Shown here piece after piece: positions 38,616 through 49,432 of a DNA stretch of 64,000 nucleotides. Every line of letters begins with the position of its first letter. Within the stretch, counting starts at the first letter, position 1. Location of the stretch: the NCBI RefSeq assembly GCF_009017415.1, contig NC_092403.1, forward strand, positions 2,852,001-2,916,000, in the 5' to 3' direction. Source of the DNA: Aspergillus flavus (lineage: Eukaryota > Ascomycota > Eurotiomycetes > Eurotiales > Aspergillaceae). A program made the position numbers and the translations under genes. The notes beneath the pieces were generated by a model, which searched no databases, was not told where the DNA came from, and saw only the letters and a program-made list of their open reading frames with translations.

Positions 38616-39167
38616 TTAATGGCGTAAAATCTGTTTAGGGTTCCAATGTTCCTGTTTTCGTACGCGGCGGATGGCGCTCCTCGTGGCGCTCAGTCGCAAC
38701 CACATCAAAATCTGTTGAAATTCTACCTTGATACTATGCGTTCTAAGTTGATGATGGATTAATTGCAGAGCTCTTGTCTCTGAATGATTCTGTTGGTATG
38801 ACAAACCGGGTATTTCTTCCATACCCTGGGCTGAGCTGAGAAGCTAGGGGGAGTGGATAATCAAGCAGAGTCGAAGAAATGTATGGATAGAGAAATGTAA
38901 GATGACGCGTTGCATTATTGTTGCTTGGCACTTACTATATGCTGTGAATAAGAGCCCAGGGACGATGGTCACAGCCAGCTTCATTATTTGAACTGAGCCT
39001 TTGTATAATAACATCATGAGCAGAGCTCTTGGTTCGAAATTCGAAGCGAACCAGACTTCTGCAGGTACGCAAAAACTAGCCACTAGAATGAGGGAAAGAC
39101 CAATTACTACCTCCATAAACATAGGGCTTTTGTGCCAACAATAAAATTCCGAAATCACAGTCCACAA
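38616..39167 (-). CDS. Possible small membrane protein, two exons
   Basis: Exons 39167-38936 and 38830-38616, joined across a roughly 105-base intron, give 148 residues. The first exon encodes two strongly hydrophobic segments (roughly residues 16-38 and 55-77, for example VVIGLSLILVASFCVP and LAVTIVPGLLFTAY), then a polar, basic tail rich in Arg, His and Gln. No family is recognised. The start codon is only 11 bases after the stop of the upstream 413-residue gene, which is unusually close for separate fungal genes. It could be a downstream exon of that gene or a chance frame. It is kept because splicing is clean and the hydrophobic pattern is regular. Confidence 0.35.
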
Positions 39168-39178
39168 GGAAGAGTCCT

Positions 39179-40420
39179 TTAACCTTCCTTTCTCTTAAGC
39201 TTATTCCCGTCCTCCCACTCGGCCAGCTGCTTTCTAAGTTCCTCCACATGTTCAGCTGCCAGTGGGCCCTCCACTCCACTCCCTGACTGTGCACAAAGTT
39301 GTCCGTAAAGCTTCATCTGCTGCTGCAACAGCATCACTAGTCCCAACAGTACTGCTCCCGCATCGCGGAGCTGCTGCTGCATGGCCGCCCGCCTTGACTG
39401 CCACATCCCGAATGGCCGGAACACCTGCGTGAACAGTTCCACCAGTACCTCTTTCTGAGTCGGCTCTCGCTCCATAACATACTGTGGATGCATCCCTTGT
39501 ACCACGTGCATCTTATGTCCACTCAAATCTAACTCCCGCACTTGCCTTGATCGCGCCCTCACCCCTGATGAGCAGAGTTGCTCCGCCAGCTCGTCGTTGT
39601 TGAAAAATCCCCACCGATCATTCCCCGGCCTTGTGCAGCACTGGCACGAGACCAGCACCCGCGGCTGGATCAATGCGAGACTCGCCCTCGTGAGAGCGAA
39701 CGATTCCCGCGCCAGCTCGTCCCGCCTTGCCGGCCCCATCTGTCTCAAAGTATCGTCTCGGAGCTTATCCCGAAGCATTGGGAAAGTGTCAAGGATTATT
39801 ACGTCTTCGAGTTGGAGCTGTAGCTCTTTCAGCGTCTTTTGCAGCCAGGAGAGCGTCGGTGATTCGTCCACCATCTCGTCAAACGGCAAGTGATCCCAGG
39901 GGCTAGGGTTGAGCAACAAGATAGCTGGGAATTCGACCCAGCCCAACAATAATGATTTCCAATTGTTGAAGCCCTCCTCTGAAATTCCCCATTTCTTCTG
40001 GAATCGCCGGCCTTGAAGGTAGAGATCATCGGTCTCGTTGAGTATGAATCGCCGCGGTTTCTGGAGTTCGGCAAGCTGCTGCGGAATCACATCCCGCGTC
40101 AGTTTCTCAATCGTTGGTTCTGGATTGGGTTCCCCAGCACTGGCGACTAAGTATGGTAAAAAGGGATTGAAGCCACCAGTATTTTTCTCGATCGGACCCG
40201 TCACCGGCGCTGGGGAGAGGAGTGCCAAAAACGGGTTGAACGCACTAGATCCCTTTTCAACCGTACCTGTCTCACGAGCATCTGTCAATGAAAGATCAGT
40301 AAGTAAGCCCTCTAGAGCGTCGCCAGATCCATCCTCCAAAGGAGAAGCATGAGATATGTAGCGCGGCATCGTGAATAGAGATGTAATATGGAAAGTTAAA
40401 GAAATGGAAGTGGTCGTCAT
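39179..40420 (-). CDS. Unrecognised 413-residue protein, uracil-DNA-glycosylase-like motifs
   Basis: A single uninterrupted frame of 413 codons. Residues 1-110 are low-complexity and contain a repeated motif, SSAFNPFLALLSP and TGGFNPFLPYLVA. The central part has FPAILLLNPSPWDHLPF, DVIILDTFPM and RVLVSCQCC, and later VVQGMHPQYVM. The order NPS ... hydrophobic strand ... HP resembles the arrangement in the uracil-DNA-glycosylase-like fold, but the match is loose and is only a hypothesis. The C-terminus is a Gln- and Leu-rich probable coiled coil (QQQLRDAGAVLLGLVMLLQQ) ending in a Lys-rich tail. An in-frame Met at position 18 (MPRYISHA) could be the true start. Function unknown. Confidence 0.7.
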   Translation of the reverse strand: MTTTSISLTFHITSLFTMPRYISHASPLEDGSGDALEGLLTDLSLTDARETGTVEKGSSAFNPFLALLSPAPVTGPIEKNTGGFNPFLPYLVASAGEPNPEPTIEKLTRDVIPQQLAELQKPRRFILNETDDLYLQGRRFQKKWGISEEGFNNWKSLLLGWVEFPAILLLNPSPWDHLPFDEMVDESPTLSWLQKTLKELQLQLEDVIILDTFPMLRDKLRDDTLRQMGPARRDELARESFALTRASLALIQPRVLVSCQCCTRPGNDRWGFFNNDELAEQLCSSGVRARSRQVRELDLSGHKMHVVQGMHPQYVMEREPTQKEVLVELFTQVFRPFGMWQSRRAAMQQQLRDAGAVLLGLVMLLQQQMKLYGQLCAQSGSGVEGPLAAEHVEELRKQLAEWEDGNKLKRKEG

Positions 40421-41318
40421 CCTCTACCCGTGTCGGCATGGTTATACGTCAAGCGTGTCGCCACTCGGCCAAAATACCTTAGGCATTCGGTCGTGCCCCC
40501 AACCATAAAATCTGGTCAACATTATATACTGTTGAAGCTGCCTATGTAGACCTAGAGCCTCATCGCTCTGTCTCCTATTCCTTTGTATGCGAACTTTTGT
40601 TTCAGAGGCAGTATAAATAAAGCCTCAACGCCACCTAGATAGAAAATAAAGACCTCATTATTCACCGGACATGACGCTTTGTTGTATACCAATGTGCTAC
40701 CTAGAGTTCACCTGAATGAGGCCGTTTTTACATCTTTCATACAACTCGCCATATTCCACAATACTCTACATCGCACAGGTGAAGGAGGCCAGCGCTGTAA
40801 GCGGCGAAAAATAAGGCGTGGGTTTGTATGATGTGGTCACCACCAACACACTCCCAAGGAACCGGCGGCCCACCCCAGGCGATGAATGACACCCCCTGAG
40901 TCGGGCGGGCAACCCTCAAGATTAGGGCATCCTCTTAATTTCCTGTAGTCAGCTACACGGTCGTAGGTTTAGGTTTCGGTTTCGCTCTCCTCACTGCCGT
41001 CCGCCTGCCCAGATGCGGAAATCAAAGCCACAACCTTGCACAAACTCTAGCACATCTATAAGTAGCATGGACAATGAAATAGAAGATAGATATTCCACAA
41101 ATATGAGAAGGTCTTTATAGCCCTCGCAGCCTTGATGTAGTACAAATATTCCTAATATGTGCATGTGAACGATGCCTATTAATTAGTGCCATGATTCCAC
41201 AAAGGTGTAGTACTTTACATAGAAAGCCCAGACCTGCAAGAACTAGGACAAAACAAATATGAAACCTCATGTTTGTTATATTGAGTCTTAGAAAGTTTCC
41301 CGCATTTGGAGCTGTTAT
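40421..41318. other. Intergenic region
   Basis: About 900 bases between two minus-strand genes. I see no supported gene or RNA. Confidence 0.5.
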
Positions 41319-43076
41319 TCATGAAGTTACTTCATCCCAGAGTATTCGACAGGACATCGCATGCGAGTCAGGGTCATGAAGAAAGGTCGCCAACAATTGA
41401 GTGAAGTCCTCCTCTCGGCGGATACACATCGTAGAAATAGCTTCCGATACAGAAGCAAGGCACCAGCTTTTCAGGCTATTCCCCGTCTCAGGCGATGCTA
41501 CAATAGACAACACCCACAGCCTGAATTTCGGAGTAAGCCACATGCATGCTGCATCATCGTCCAATAGCCCTTTAAGTTGAGTGATAAGCATATCACATAT
41601 TGGAACACCCTGTGGAAACTCATTGCAAATAGAGACTGTAAAGAGCAAGAGAGAAAGTCGGCATATCTCCAGGGCTTGTAGCCGAGGAGTCCTTGAGTTC
41701 CCATACCTAGTCGATAGGAGGCGGTATTGCGTTGAAGTAATCCAGAATCGGACCTGTGCTGCCTCGGCCTGGTGGTTTTTATTCTTTATGGTGGAGAGGG
41801 TCTTTGTGACATAGTGTAGATTGCAGATTGACTCTTTGAGCAGGATGTCAAGATTCAAGAGTCGATCTAGTTCCCAAAATCCATGACCAAGGTGGTATGT
41901 CTGAGGTCCTGACCCGCAGTTACCCTGGTAGCGTGCGCTGAAATAAGGGCTTTGCGCAGCATCTACCGAGCCGCATAGGTCGGCACTAAGAAATAGAGAA
42001 TGTCAGTCGTAACATGAATAATATCTTTACAGCGAATCTTACCGATAAAGTTTACTCTGGATAAGCGGTTTGTCATTTAGGTTGTCTAAACCGCCTCGTA
42101 AGTCGACAAGGCTTTTTAAGCCTTGCATATGAACATTCCATTCATCGTGGTATCCTAGCATCTTCTACTTGGATGTCAATAATAATGTAAAGCCTAGGAT
42201 TTGAACGTTCCTACAACACACCTTGATCATAGCAATGCTAGCAACGACGACCAAGGTTTCATCGGATACCGAAATAGTCGAATCTGCCATTCTCTGGTTG
42301 ACGATGGCTATAGCTTCATTCAAGTGTTTAACAAAGAATGGATATCCGCAAAGCTGGTTAGCTGTCACCAAAAACGATGCAGCACATCCTATTAGGCTAT
42401 GCAGCAAAGCCGGGTCATTGAATGCCAATGGTAACCAATAATTAACCATTGGGTTGCAGCCACTCCTCTTCTCGATCGAGTAGAGCGTCTCCCAAATAGT
42501 AGTAATATCTTTCAGTAAAGGTCAGCTATTACATATTTTCAGCAAGACTAAGAACAATAAGCCTACACAAGGAGAGTAGATCATGCATATATGGCTCAAA
42601 TTGAATCGGTAGCGTGTCGAAGGGGTCCACACGGCCAAATTGCGAGGGCATCACTTCTGGGGAAAGTCCTGTCGCGGTGCTTGTCTTTTCTTTTGTACGT
42701 TCAGTGGAGAGCTGTTTGCGCTTCTGGTTGGTGTGTGTGTGGTTGAGCATCACCCTCTTTCTAATATATTTCCGGGTATCACGATCGATGTTGGCCGAAT
42801 TACTACCCAGATTGATAAATTGAAATCTTTCATGATCTTTCCGTTCCGGCTCATCCACATCATTTCCAGTTTTTCTTCTCTTAGTTGCTGGTTAAACAAG
42901 TCAGCATCTAACTTGGTAGTTCTAGTATACAAGACGAGTTGCTTACATCCTATCGGCCGCCCCCTCTTGCGGGGAGCGGGGACCTTGACCGAGCCTTGAC
43001 CATAGCGAAATACAACACCCGATTCAATCGGTGATGACGTTGTCGTGAACACTACCTCACTAGGTCCATTATCCAT
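41319..43076 (-). CDS. Fungal transcription factor (Fungal_trans_2 type) with N-terminal AT-hook, no Zn2Cys6
   Basis: Five exons (43076-42947, 42887-42567, 42508-42222, 42161-42043, 41985-41319) join in frame to 507 residues. Residues 35-43 read PRKRGRPIG, a textbook AT-hook core (RGRP at 38-41) completed by basic residues across intron 1. FQFINLGSNS and RKYIRKRVM follow, matching the conserved basic stretch found near the N-terminus of many fungal regulators of this class. From about residue 190 the sequence (NPMVNYWLPLAFNDPALLHS, MLGYHDEWNVHMQGLKSLV, DLRGGLDNL) is the helical regulatory domain of fungal-specific transcription factors. No Cys cluster is present, so DNA contact may rest on the AT-hook. 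It is divergent from the SDR gene with 391 bases between start codons, and is a candidate local regulator of the terpene genes. Confidence 0.85.
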
Positions 43077-43467
43077 CTTGAGGAATAAAAGTGTCTCATC
43101 TAATGAACATAATAACAGAAGGAATGAGATGGCAAAGATGTTGGTTAGGGTCGGAGCTGTCACGCTGTAACTCCGATCAGTCTAACTCGATTCGGTTGCA
43201 GGTCGAACAATAATTCGGCCCAAAGCGGTAATAGATCGTCTACATTATGTCATATCCCTGATTCTATACACATATTCTACGCAGCTTGTGAAAAGACAAT
43301 AACCGACAATTCGGAAGGTCTCAAGTCTTAGAGCGTATTTACGATAAGTCCGATATAGTACATTGCTTACTGTTGGTCCTGTAATGAAGAACTGGGAGAT
43401 ATAAAAGGCATATGGCTAACCTCTGACTCGGACTCTACACTAATATATTCACAACGCTCAATATACA
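43077..43467. promoter_or_regulatory. Divergent promoter between transcription factor and SDR
   Basis: 391 bases between two start codons on opposite strands. TATAAAAG at 43400-43407 lies about 60 bases before the SDR start and is a good TATA box for it. An annotated Met upstream of the transcription factor start would extend that gene to 43163, but the extension is hydrophobic and unlike the family. Confidence 0.6.
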
Positions 43468-44607
43468 ATGATGCCTCAATATAACGCCCAAACCACAGCT
43501 GAAGAGGTGGCAAATGATTGCCGTGCATCCATTGCCAACAAAACTATCCTTGTGACCGGTGTTACTCTTGGAAGTCTTGGTGCCGGCTTCGCGACAGCGA
43601 TTGCAAATTACGCACCGTCCCTTTTCATTCTCGCCGCGCGTGATGTAACGAAAGCTCAGCAAACAGCGACGGAGATCTCGATTATCAACCCTTCCGTGAA
43701 GACCCGTATCCTGCACCTGGATCTAGGCTCCCAAGTCCAAATCCGAGAGGCAGCAAAAGAGGTTCTCGAATATGAGGAACATATAGATGTACTGGTTAAT
43801 AATGCAGGGGTAATGGCACCACCTTTCTCACTGACTCAAGATGGCGTGGAAAGCCAATTCGGCATCAACCACATCGGCCATTTTCTCTTCACGAACTTGA
43901 TTATGAGCAAGTTGGTAACACCGGGAAAATCCTCACGGGTTGTCAATATCTCCAGTGATGGTCACCGGCTAGGGCCTATTCGTTTTGATGACTGGAACTT
44001 TGACGTAAGTTGGATGCACTGGGATGGAAAACGTGAAAACAAAGACTAATTGGCCATAACAGGACGGTAATACGTATGATCCTTGGCTGGCTTATGGCCA
44101 ATCAAAGACAGCGAACATGCTGTTTTCTGTATCGCTTGCGCAGAAGCTTGGTACCAAAGGCCTCATATCGGTTAGCCTACATCCTGGTGTTGTGAGTACG
44201 CAGATTCTGAGGCATGATGTTGACGAGTCGGTTAAGGCACTAGGTGAGAATCCACTACTTCAAGCCCTAGCCTGTCATCGTCTGTTTAGCTGACATGGAA
44301 TATTAGTCAAATGGGATCGTATCCAAGGCAATCGTCAGTGCTGGGATGGGTTTAAGTGGAAATCTATCTCACAGGGCTTGGCAACACACGTGTTTGCCTG
44401 TTTTCACAATTCAATCTCAGGTGAGCGGTCACATGAGGGCTTGATCTGTATCATCCTAACCGGGGTTCAGAAAATAATGGCGGTTATCTTGAGAACTGCA
44501 AGTTTATGGAACCGGCCGAAATTCGTTGTTGGGGTCGAGATCATGTAGAGGCGGAAAGACTATGGAAGTTGAGTGAGGAAATTGTGGGACAGAAGTTTGA
44601 CTACTAG
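43468..44607 (+). CDS. Short-chain dehydrogenase/reductase, retinol dehydrogenase-like
   Basis: Four exons (43468-44004, 44063-44243, 44307-44420, 44471-44607) join in frame to 322 residues. ILVTGVTLGSLGAGFA is the NAD(P) loop with a longer-than-usual glycine pattern, as in fungal WW-oxidoreductase/retinol-dehydrogenase-type SDRs. DVLVNNAGVM, the active-site region VVNISSDGH and YGQSKTAN with catalytic Tyr and Lys follow, then SLHPGVVST and a C-terminal NNGGYLENC typical of the subfamily. The enzyme would oxidise an alcohol or reduce a carbonyl of a hydrophobic substrate. The position next to a transcription factor and 5 kb from a terpene synthase makes a role in a terpenoid pathway plausible, but the subfamily is large and often unlinked to clusters. 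Confidence 0.87.
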
Positions 44608-45360
44608 TCTTGCGAAGGCTGTGAATTTCTGCGATGAGGTTATGTGTCTCGAGTAGATGAAACTGCCATTTGCTATTATTACATTAGGCATGAGTCGGTA
44701 TAGATGATTTTCGATATTCTGTGTAAAGACCTCAAGTACTCGATCTCAATGGCAGGTTTATTAGCACTCGAGATGCCTGATACAGCTCAAGCACCAGAAG
44801 GTACATCCTGCCAATCTTCCAGGCAACCAATCATATTCCAGATGACTCCTTGCTCGTGTCTTAGACGCATGATTAATCAACATCACGCCAAGATTACACT
44901 ACGGAGTAGAAATATCCCCAGTGGGGAAGTTATGACCAATACCGTTAGGTAGAGGACTCGCGCCGAGTTCCCATACGAGATAAATCATAACTAATACAAG
45001 GGGTTCTTGTCAGGAGAGGCCAAGAATCCATAGATGCTCCTGCCGAAATATTACTAGCCGACATAGGTATTTACTGACTGTATCTACTGTGAACTCACCT
45101 AGATTACCTTTCGTCGCGAGATCCAAAAGCAGTCTCAACTTCTAGCTGATCCTAGAGACACCCACCGAGGTATTGACGAGGGAGACGCCACACGCCGTCA
45201 GGAAAGTGTTGGGTGAGTTGATGGTTATTGAAAGATCCCTAGTATTGTTTTTGTTTCTTTTCTTTTTCCGTTGGGACTGAAGTAACAGCGAATTGGGTAA
45301 ATTGGGTAATTAACTTATGATTGCCAACATTATCTTCATGTCCTAGACGATTGAGCGGGA
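44608..45360. other. Intergenic region
   Basis: About 750 bases. It may contain eroded upstream parts of the subtilase remnant (open stretches around 45100-45220), but none is recognisable. Confidence 0.4.
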
Positions 45361-45982
45361 TAGCAACAACAGCGGCGATATAGACAAGCTCAGAAGGCAT
45401 TGAAAAATGCATCTGACAAAGGCGCCCTCTTATTCTGCTCTACTCCCGACAAAGACCAGGATAACCAGTCAGTCACCCATTTTCTTTTCCAATGTGGCGA
45501 TTCTAAAAAAAAAAAAAAAAAAGAAGGATTTTAGGATTGGTGCAGCAACACAAGATGGAGCTCTCTGGCAAAAGGCCGGAAATCAAGTCGACTTTATCTT
45601 ATCAGGAGATAACATCGGGCTTAGAAAAGATGATCCAGACCTCCGAGGATCAGACGCGAAGACAGGATCCTCAATAGCCACAGGCTTGGCCACCGGGCTT
45701 GCAGCGCTTATTATTCACTGTGTCAGGCTGGGTGCCCTTTACCATCAGCACAGTCAGGTCAATATGACAGGAAGGGTGACGGTGCGCGAGTTTCAAAAGA
45801 TTCAAGAGCACGAGTACATAGCGTTCGAACATATCGCAGGTCGCGGCAAACCTGACAGAAATTATATCAGAATTCGCGTCGAGTCGTTTACAAAAAGCCC
45901 TCTCAGAAGCTTACCGAACCATCCGAAGATTGCGACCTATTGTGGAAAGAGATCGCAGAGATGGCTCGGGAGCTTGTTATAG
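45361..45982 (+). pseudogene. Subtilisin-like (S8) protease C-terminal half, frameshifted
   Basis: Two plus-strand frames together read as the C-terminal half of a fungal S8 peptidase. The first gives AQKALKNASDKGALLFCSTP. After a poly(A) run the other frame gives FRIGAATQDGALWQ, VDFILSGDNIGL and GSSIATGLATGLAALI with the catalytic Ser, then FQKIQEHEYIAFEHIAG. The switch coincides with the 18-base A run at 45505-45522, so a length change there probably broke the gene. The Asp and His blocks of the catalytic triad are not found upstream. In fungi this S8 type is often a domain of multi-domain NLR-like proteins rather than a secreted protease, and the tail here is of that sort. Confidence 0.75.
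45505..45522 (+). repeat. Poly(A) run of 18 bases inside the S8 remnant
   Basis: Uninterrupted A from 45505 to 45522, followed by GAAGG. It lies exactly at the frame switch of the subtilase remnant. Confidence 0.95.
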
Positions 45983-46917
45983 AGAATTGAAGCAGCATCC
46001 CTCACCAGGGACCTTCAAGGCCACATCGGGCCTATAAGGTGGTAATCACTTTCTCTCATGCTGTGGCTGTGGTTAAATGTTATTTCAGAAGTTTCTGAAA
46101 GGGAATACCCTTGGACCCGAGAACATTGCACTTCTTATGTCCGTTACACTTATTATTCTAATGCAGTTTGCTCCCCATAAGTAGCAAATATCTTTCATTT
46201 AGGTCTTAACGAACTTTTCTCCGACATCAAGTGTATCATGTGATTATTAAGAAGCAGTCATGCGCGTTTCTTCAATCATAGCAGCTTCATTGCTGTATAT
46301 TTGAAGCTTTCTACATCAACGAACGATGGAGAATAAAGAACACAAAGGCTTTCAGCCTTGTGCTTCAGGTGTCAAGATGATTAATGAACCATCGGGTAAA
46401 TGACCCTGTCCAATCCGGCAGTCTCCGGCAAAACCCTAAGCGGCCATAGCGCCGATTGGTGCATTTCTACCGGGACGGTGGGTACTCCGTCTGATCCAAT
46501 TTGAGCAGATTTCGATTAGATTAACTTCCGGCATGGCGCCAAGCTGTGTTACACAGGGATAATATTCGGTTTCGTCAGGCCAAGAGCCGAAAGCGATTCG
46601 CCTTTATACGAGTCATTTGCTGTAGGTGCTCCCAAGAATCGATGAATCCCAATTAATCATACAGTTATAAACTTGACACAGACCAAGTGGCCCACTGTCT
46701 CATTACCAGACAACTGCAAATCAAATAGTTCTGGCCATGACGGTCTTGGCATTGCACTTGAGCACATTTTCTCCTTGGCAGCCCACTTTTTAACGTATGC
46801 GTCTTAACGACTTTTCGTGACGGTGGGTACACTTTAATATGGACATCCCCCGCAGCCATCCAACATGTTCTCCTTCCTCCTCTCCAGAGTCCAGCAACGT
46901 TCGTTCTATCTCTCGAG
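45983..46917. other. Intergenic, upstream region of the ferric-reductase-like gene
   Basis: About 930 bases with no supported gene. Confidence 0.6.
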
Positions 46918-48897
46918 ATGCTCTCCCCACGCCATGCTGATATCCCGGATAGTGGCCCCGGCGTTGAACACCACTGGGGATACCTTAATCGTCAACTCCC
47001 CTGTACCAGTGGTGTGGAAAAGTGTGCATATTTAGATACGGTCTATCATAGTCATGATTTGTCGGTGCTCTATAGCGCTATTTTCTGGGCGACCATTCTT
47101 GGAATTATATTGCTTTGCTTCATCGGCCACTACTGCAATCCCATCTCACGGAAGTCCACGTCCTCGTGCGTTCAGAAAGAGGGCGAAATTGAACATAGAT
47201 CACAGAGCTCATTTTATCGCATGAGAAGATCACTGGGTTCGATATACCACCGCTATTTTGTCCAAGAATCTTTGACCCTTATATTCGGCCGCACCACTCG
47301 TTTCAATATCCTCATCCTCGCCATTCTAGCCGGTTATCTCGTCATCTTTAGCTTTGTCGGAATCGTCTACAAAACATGGTACATCCCCGTCAAGGGGACT
47401 AATTTGACTTCAACTCCCAACGGAATTGGTCCGTGGGCTGATCGAATTGGAGTTCTCGCATATGCCTTAACGCCTCTCGCCGTGCTTCTGTGTACTAGGG
47501 AATCCCTCCTTTCCCTCTGTACGGGAATACCGTACCATCACTTCAACTTCCTTCATCGCTGGCTGGGCTGGATTATTTACCTTCAATCTGCTCTTCACAC
47601 CTTTGGCTGGACCCTCATGGAGGGGAGGATGTACAAACCACAACCCTCAACATGGAACGCTTTTATAGCTCAGGAATACATAATCTGGGGCGTCGTGGCC
47701 ATGATATTCCTGTCATTCCTAGTCTTCTTCAGCACCAAATGGGCCATCCGACTCACTGGATACGAGTTCTTCCGCAAGGCACATTATGTTGTCGCCATGC
47801 TTTACGTGGGTGCTTGCTGGGGACACTGGAAGCAACTTTCATGCTGGATGATCGCTTCTCTGGTCGTGTGGTTACTTGATAGAGGCATCCGGCTCTTGCG
47901 CACTTTCCTCACGCACTTCGGCCCGCACGCTTCAGAAACTTACTCCTTCTGGGGTCTGCACATTCCCAAAGCTCGCATGACCTCCTTTCCGAACGATGAA
48001 GACGGAGACGTCGTCCGTCTGGATTTCGAGCATGACCATAGTCCTTGGGAAATCGGTCAACATTTTTACCTGTGTTTCCCCGGCCTTAGTATCTGGCAAT
48101 CGCACCCCATGACACCGTCCTCTGTCCCTGGCGGGTCGAAGCAGTCGCATACTTACATCATCCGCGCGAAGAACGGCTTAACCAAGGATTTGGCTCACAT
48201 GGCCCGTCAACCCCAGGGATCAAATTCAGAAGAACCACCAAGTACATCCATCGTTCTTTCTGGGCCATACGGGCAAACCATCGTCGACAACGATCTACAC
48301 TGCTCGGACGACATCAACCTCTTCTGTGTCGCAGGCGGCACAGGAGTGACATTCGTCCTTCCCATCTTACAAGCCATAGTCTTGAACCGATACTTCTCCA
48401 CCCGGAGAAGTCTAGTAGAACTCATCTGGATCGTCCGCCGCAAGTCAGACATGCGATGGCTCAGCGACGAATTGGAAATATTTCGTACCGCCGCACAAGC
48501 ATGCACCCACTTCCGGATCCGGGTATACGTTACCCGCGAAGACGACCGAGCCAATGTTCGAAACTCCTTCACACCACAATATATCACCGATTCTGAAATC
48601 AAGAGACCTGTGTCTACTGTTTCTCACGAAACGCATCTGTCGGATAGTCCATTCTCTGTGCATTGCTTGCGTCCCGGCAATTCCGATACCTCGGTACACC
48701 CAGATGTGCCGGCGGATTTGACTGATTTCGTTCAACGCACTGTTCACGGTCCAACAAGGGTTATTGCCAGTGGGCCGACGGGGTTGATCTCCTCGCTTCG
48801 CACGACTGTGGCCTCACTTAATGATCCGGGTCAGGTGTGGAAGGGTAATGAGAGATATGATGTGGAGTTGGTTCATGATGATCGGTTGGAGTATTGA
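46918..48897 (+). CDS. Ferric reductase-like transmembrane oxidoreductase (FRE/NOX type)
   Basis: A single intronless frame of 659 residues. After a hydrophobic segment near residues 52-72, a cluster of membrane helices spans about 120-330, with the haem-ligand helices carrying HHFNFLHRWLGW and LHTFGW near 206-230 and RKAHYVVAMLYVGACWGHW near 290. The cytosolic part has the FAD-binding HPMTPSS near 395 and NAD(P)-binding motifs SGPYG and CVAGGTGVTFVLPIL near 470. This is the full FRE layout: electrons move from NAD(P)H through FAD and two haems across the membrane, usually to Fe(III) or Cu(II) chelates. An upstream ATG at 46866 is out of frame. Ferric reductases of this size are common outside iron clusters, and no siderophore gene is nearby. 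Confidence 0.92.
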   Translation: MLSPRHADIPDSGPGVEHHWGYLNRQLPCTSGVEKCAYLDTVYHSHDLSVLYSAIFWATILGIILLCFIGHYCNPISRKSTSSCVQKEGEIEHRSQSSFYRMRRSLGSIYHRYFVQESLTLIFGRTTRFNILILAILAGYLVIFSFVGIVYKTWYIPVKGTNLTSTPNGIGPWADRIGVLAYALTPLAVLLCTRESLLSLCTGIPYHHFNFLHRWLGWIIYLQSALHTFGWTLMEGRMYKPQPSTWNAFIAQEYIIWGVVAMIFLSFLVFFSTKWAIRLTGYEFFRKAHYVVAMLYVGACWGHWKQLSCWMIASLVVWLLDRGIRLLRTFLTHFGPHASETYSFWGLHIPKARMTSFPNDEDGDVVRLDFEHDHSPWEIGQHFYLCFPGLSIWQSHPMTPSSVPGGSKQSHTYIIRAKNGLTKDLAHMARQPQGSNSEEPPSTSIVLSGPYGQTIVDNDLHCSDDINLFCVAGGTGVTFVLPILQAIVLNRYFSTRRSLVELIWIVRRKSDMRWLSDELEIFRTAAQACTHFRIRVYVTREDDRANVRNSFTPQYITDSEIKRPVSTVSHETHLSDSPFSVHCLRPGNSDTSVHPDVPADLTDFVQRTVHGPTRVIASGPTGLISSLRTTVASLNDPGQVWKGNERYDVELVHDDRLEY

Positions 48898-49123
48898 CCT
48901 ATTTTTTGTCGGGTTTGCTTAGCGCTTTTCCGTTCTTTAACATTTTGTTGTATATATTGCATTGCACTGCATCACTTTCATGCCGGTCATGAAATGTCCA
49001 TGCTCAATTCGTTCCTGTATATACCCATACGCACAACACTTTCAATTGACAAAGTCAATCAGCATTTCAACTAAACCGCAAGAACTACCCTATACTAAAC
49101 CCACAGAAAACTTCAAATAGACA

Positions 49124-49432
49124 CTAGTGCTGATTCTCTTCACCCTCCATCTCCATATTCCGCACCCGACCCTTCTGATCCTGCTGTTCCCTTCTCATAT
49201 CTCCCACAACCATCGGCGGATCGTTATTCGTCCGTCTATTATGTTAACATCGTAAGAAATATAAAGGATGCTCAACATACGTAGTAGTCCATGAATTCTC
49301 ATAATCACCATATAAATCCCAGTACAGCTCTTCTTTATCTAGGAGGTTTTGAAGGTCCTCTGGGAGTGAGGAATCGCGGCGATGTGAGGATTTGTTGGTG
49401 GATTGATTGGATTGGTCGGAATGGGAGGACAT
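49124..49432 (-). CDS. Conserved small hydrophilic protein, 87 residues
   Basis: Exons 49432-49281 and 49235-49124, joined across a 45-base intron, give 87 residues. The N-terminus is Ser/Asn/Gln-rich. Then come LPEDLQNLLDKEELYWDLYG and, after the intron, NDPPMVVGDMRREQQDQKGR and an acidic tail. The intron restores a run of charged, evolutionarily normal-looking sequence. I recall similar short fungal proteins of unknown function but cannot name a family. No signal peptide or membrane segment. Confidence 0.65.

Noticed and set aside
43077..43163. Upstream extension of the transcription factor to an earlier Met
   Set aside because: It would add a hydrophobic N-terminus unlike the family. The Met at 43076 gives the expected acidic/Ser start before the AT-hook.
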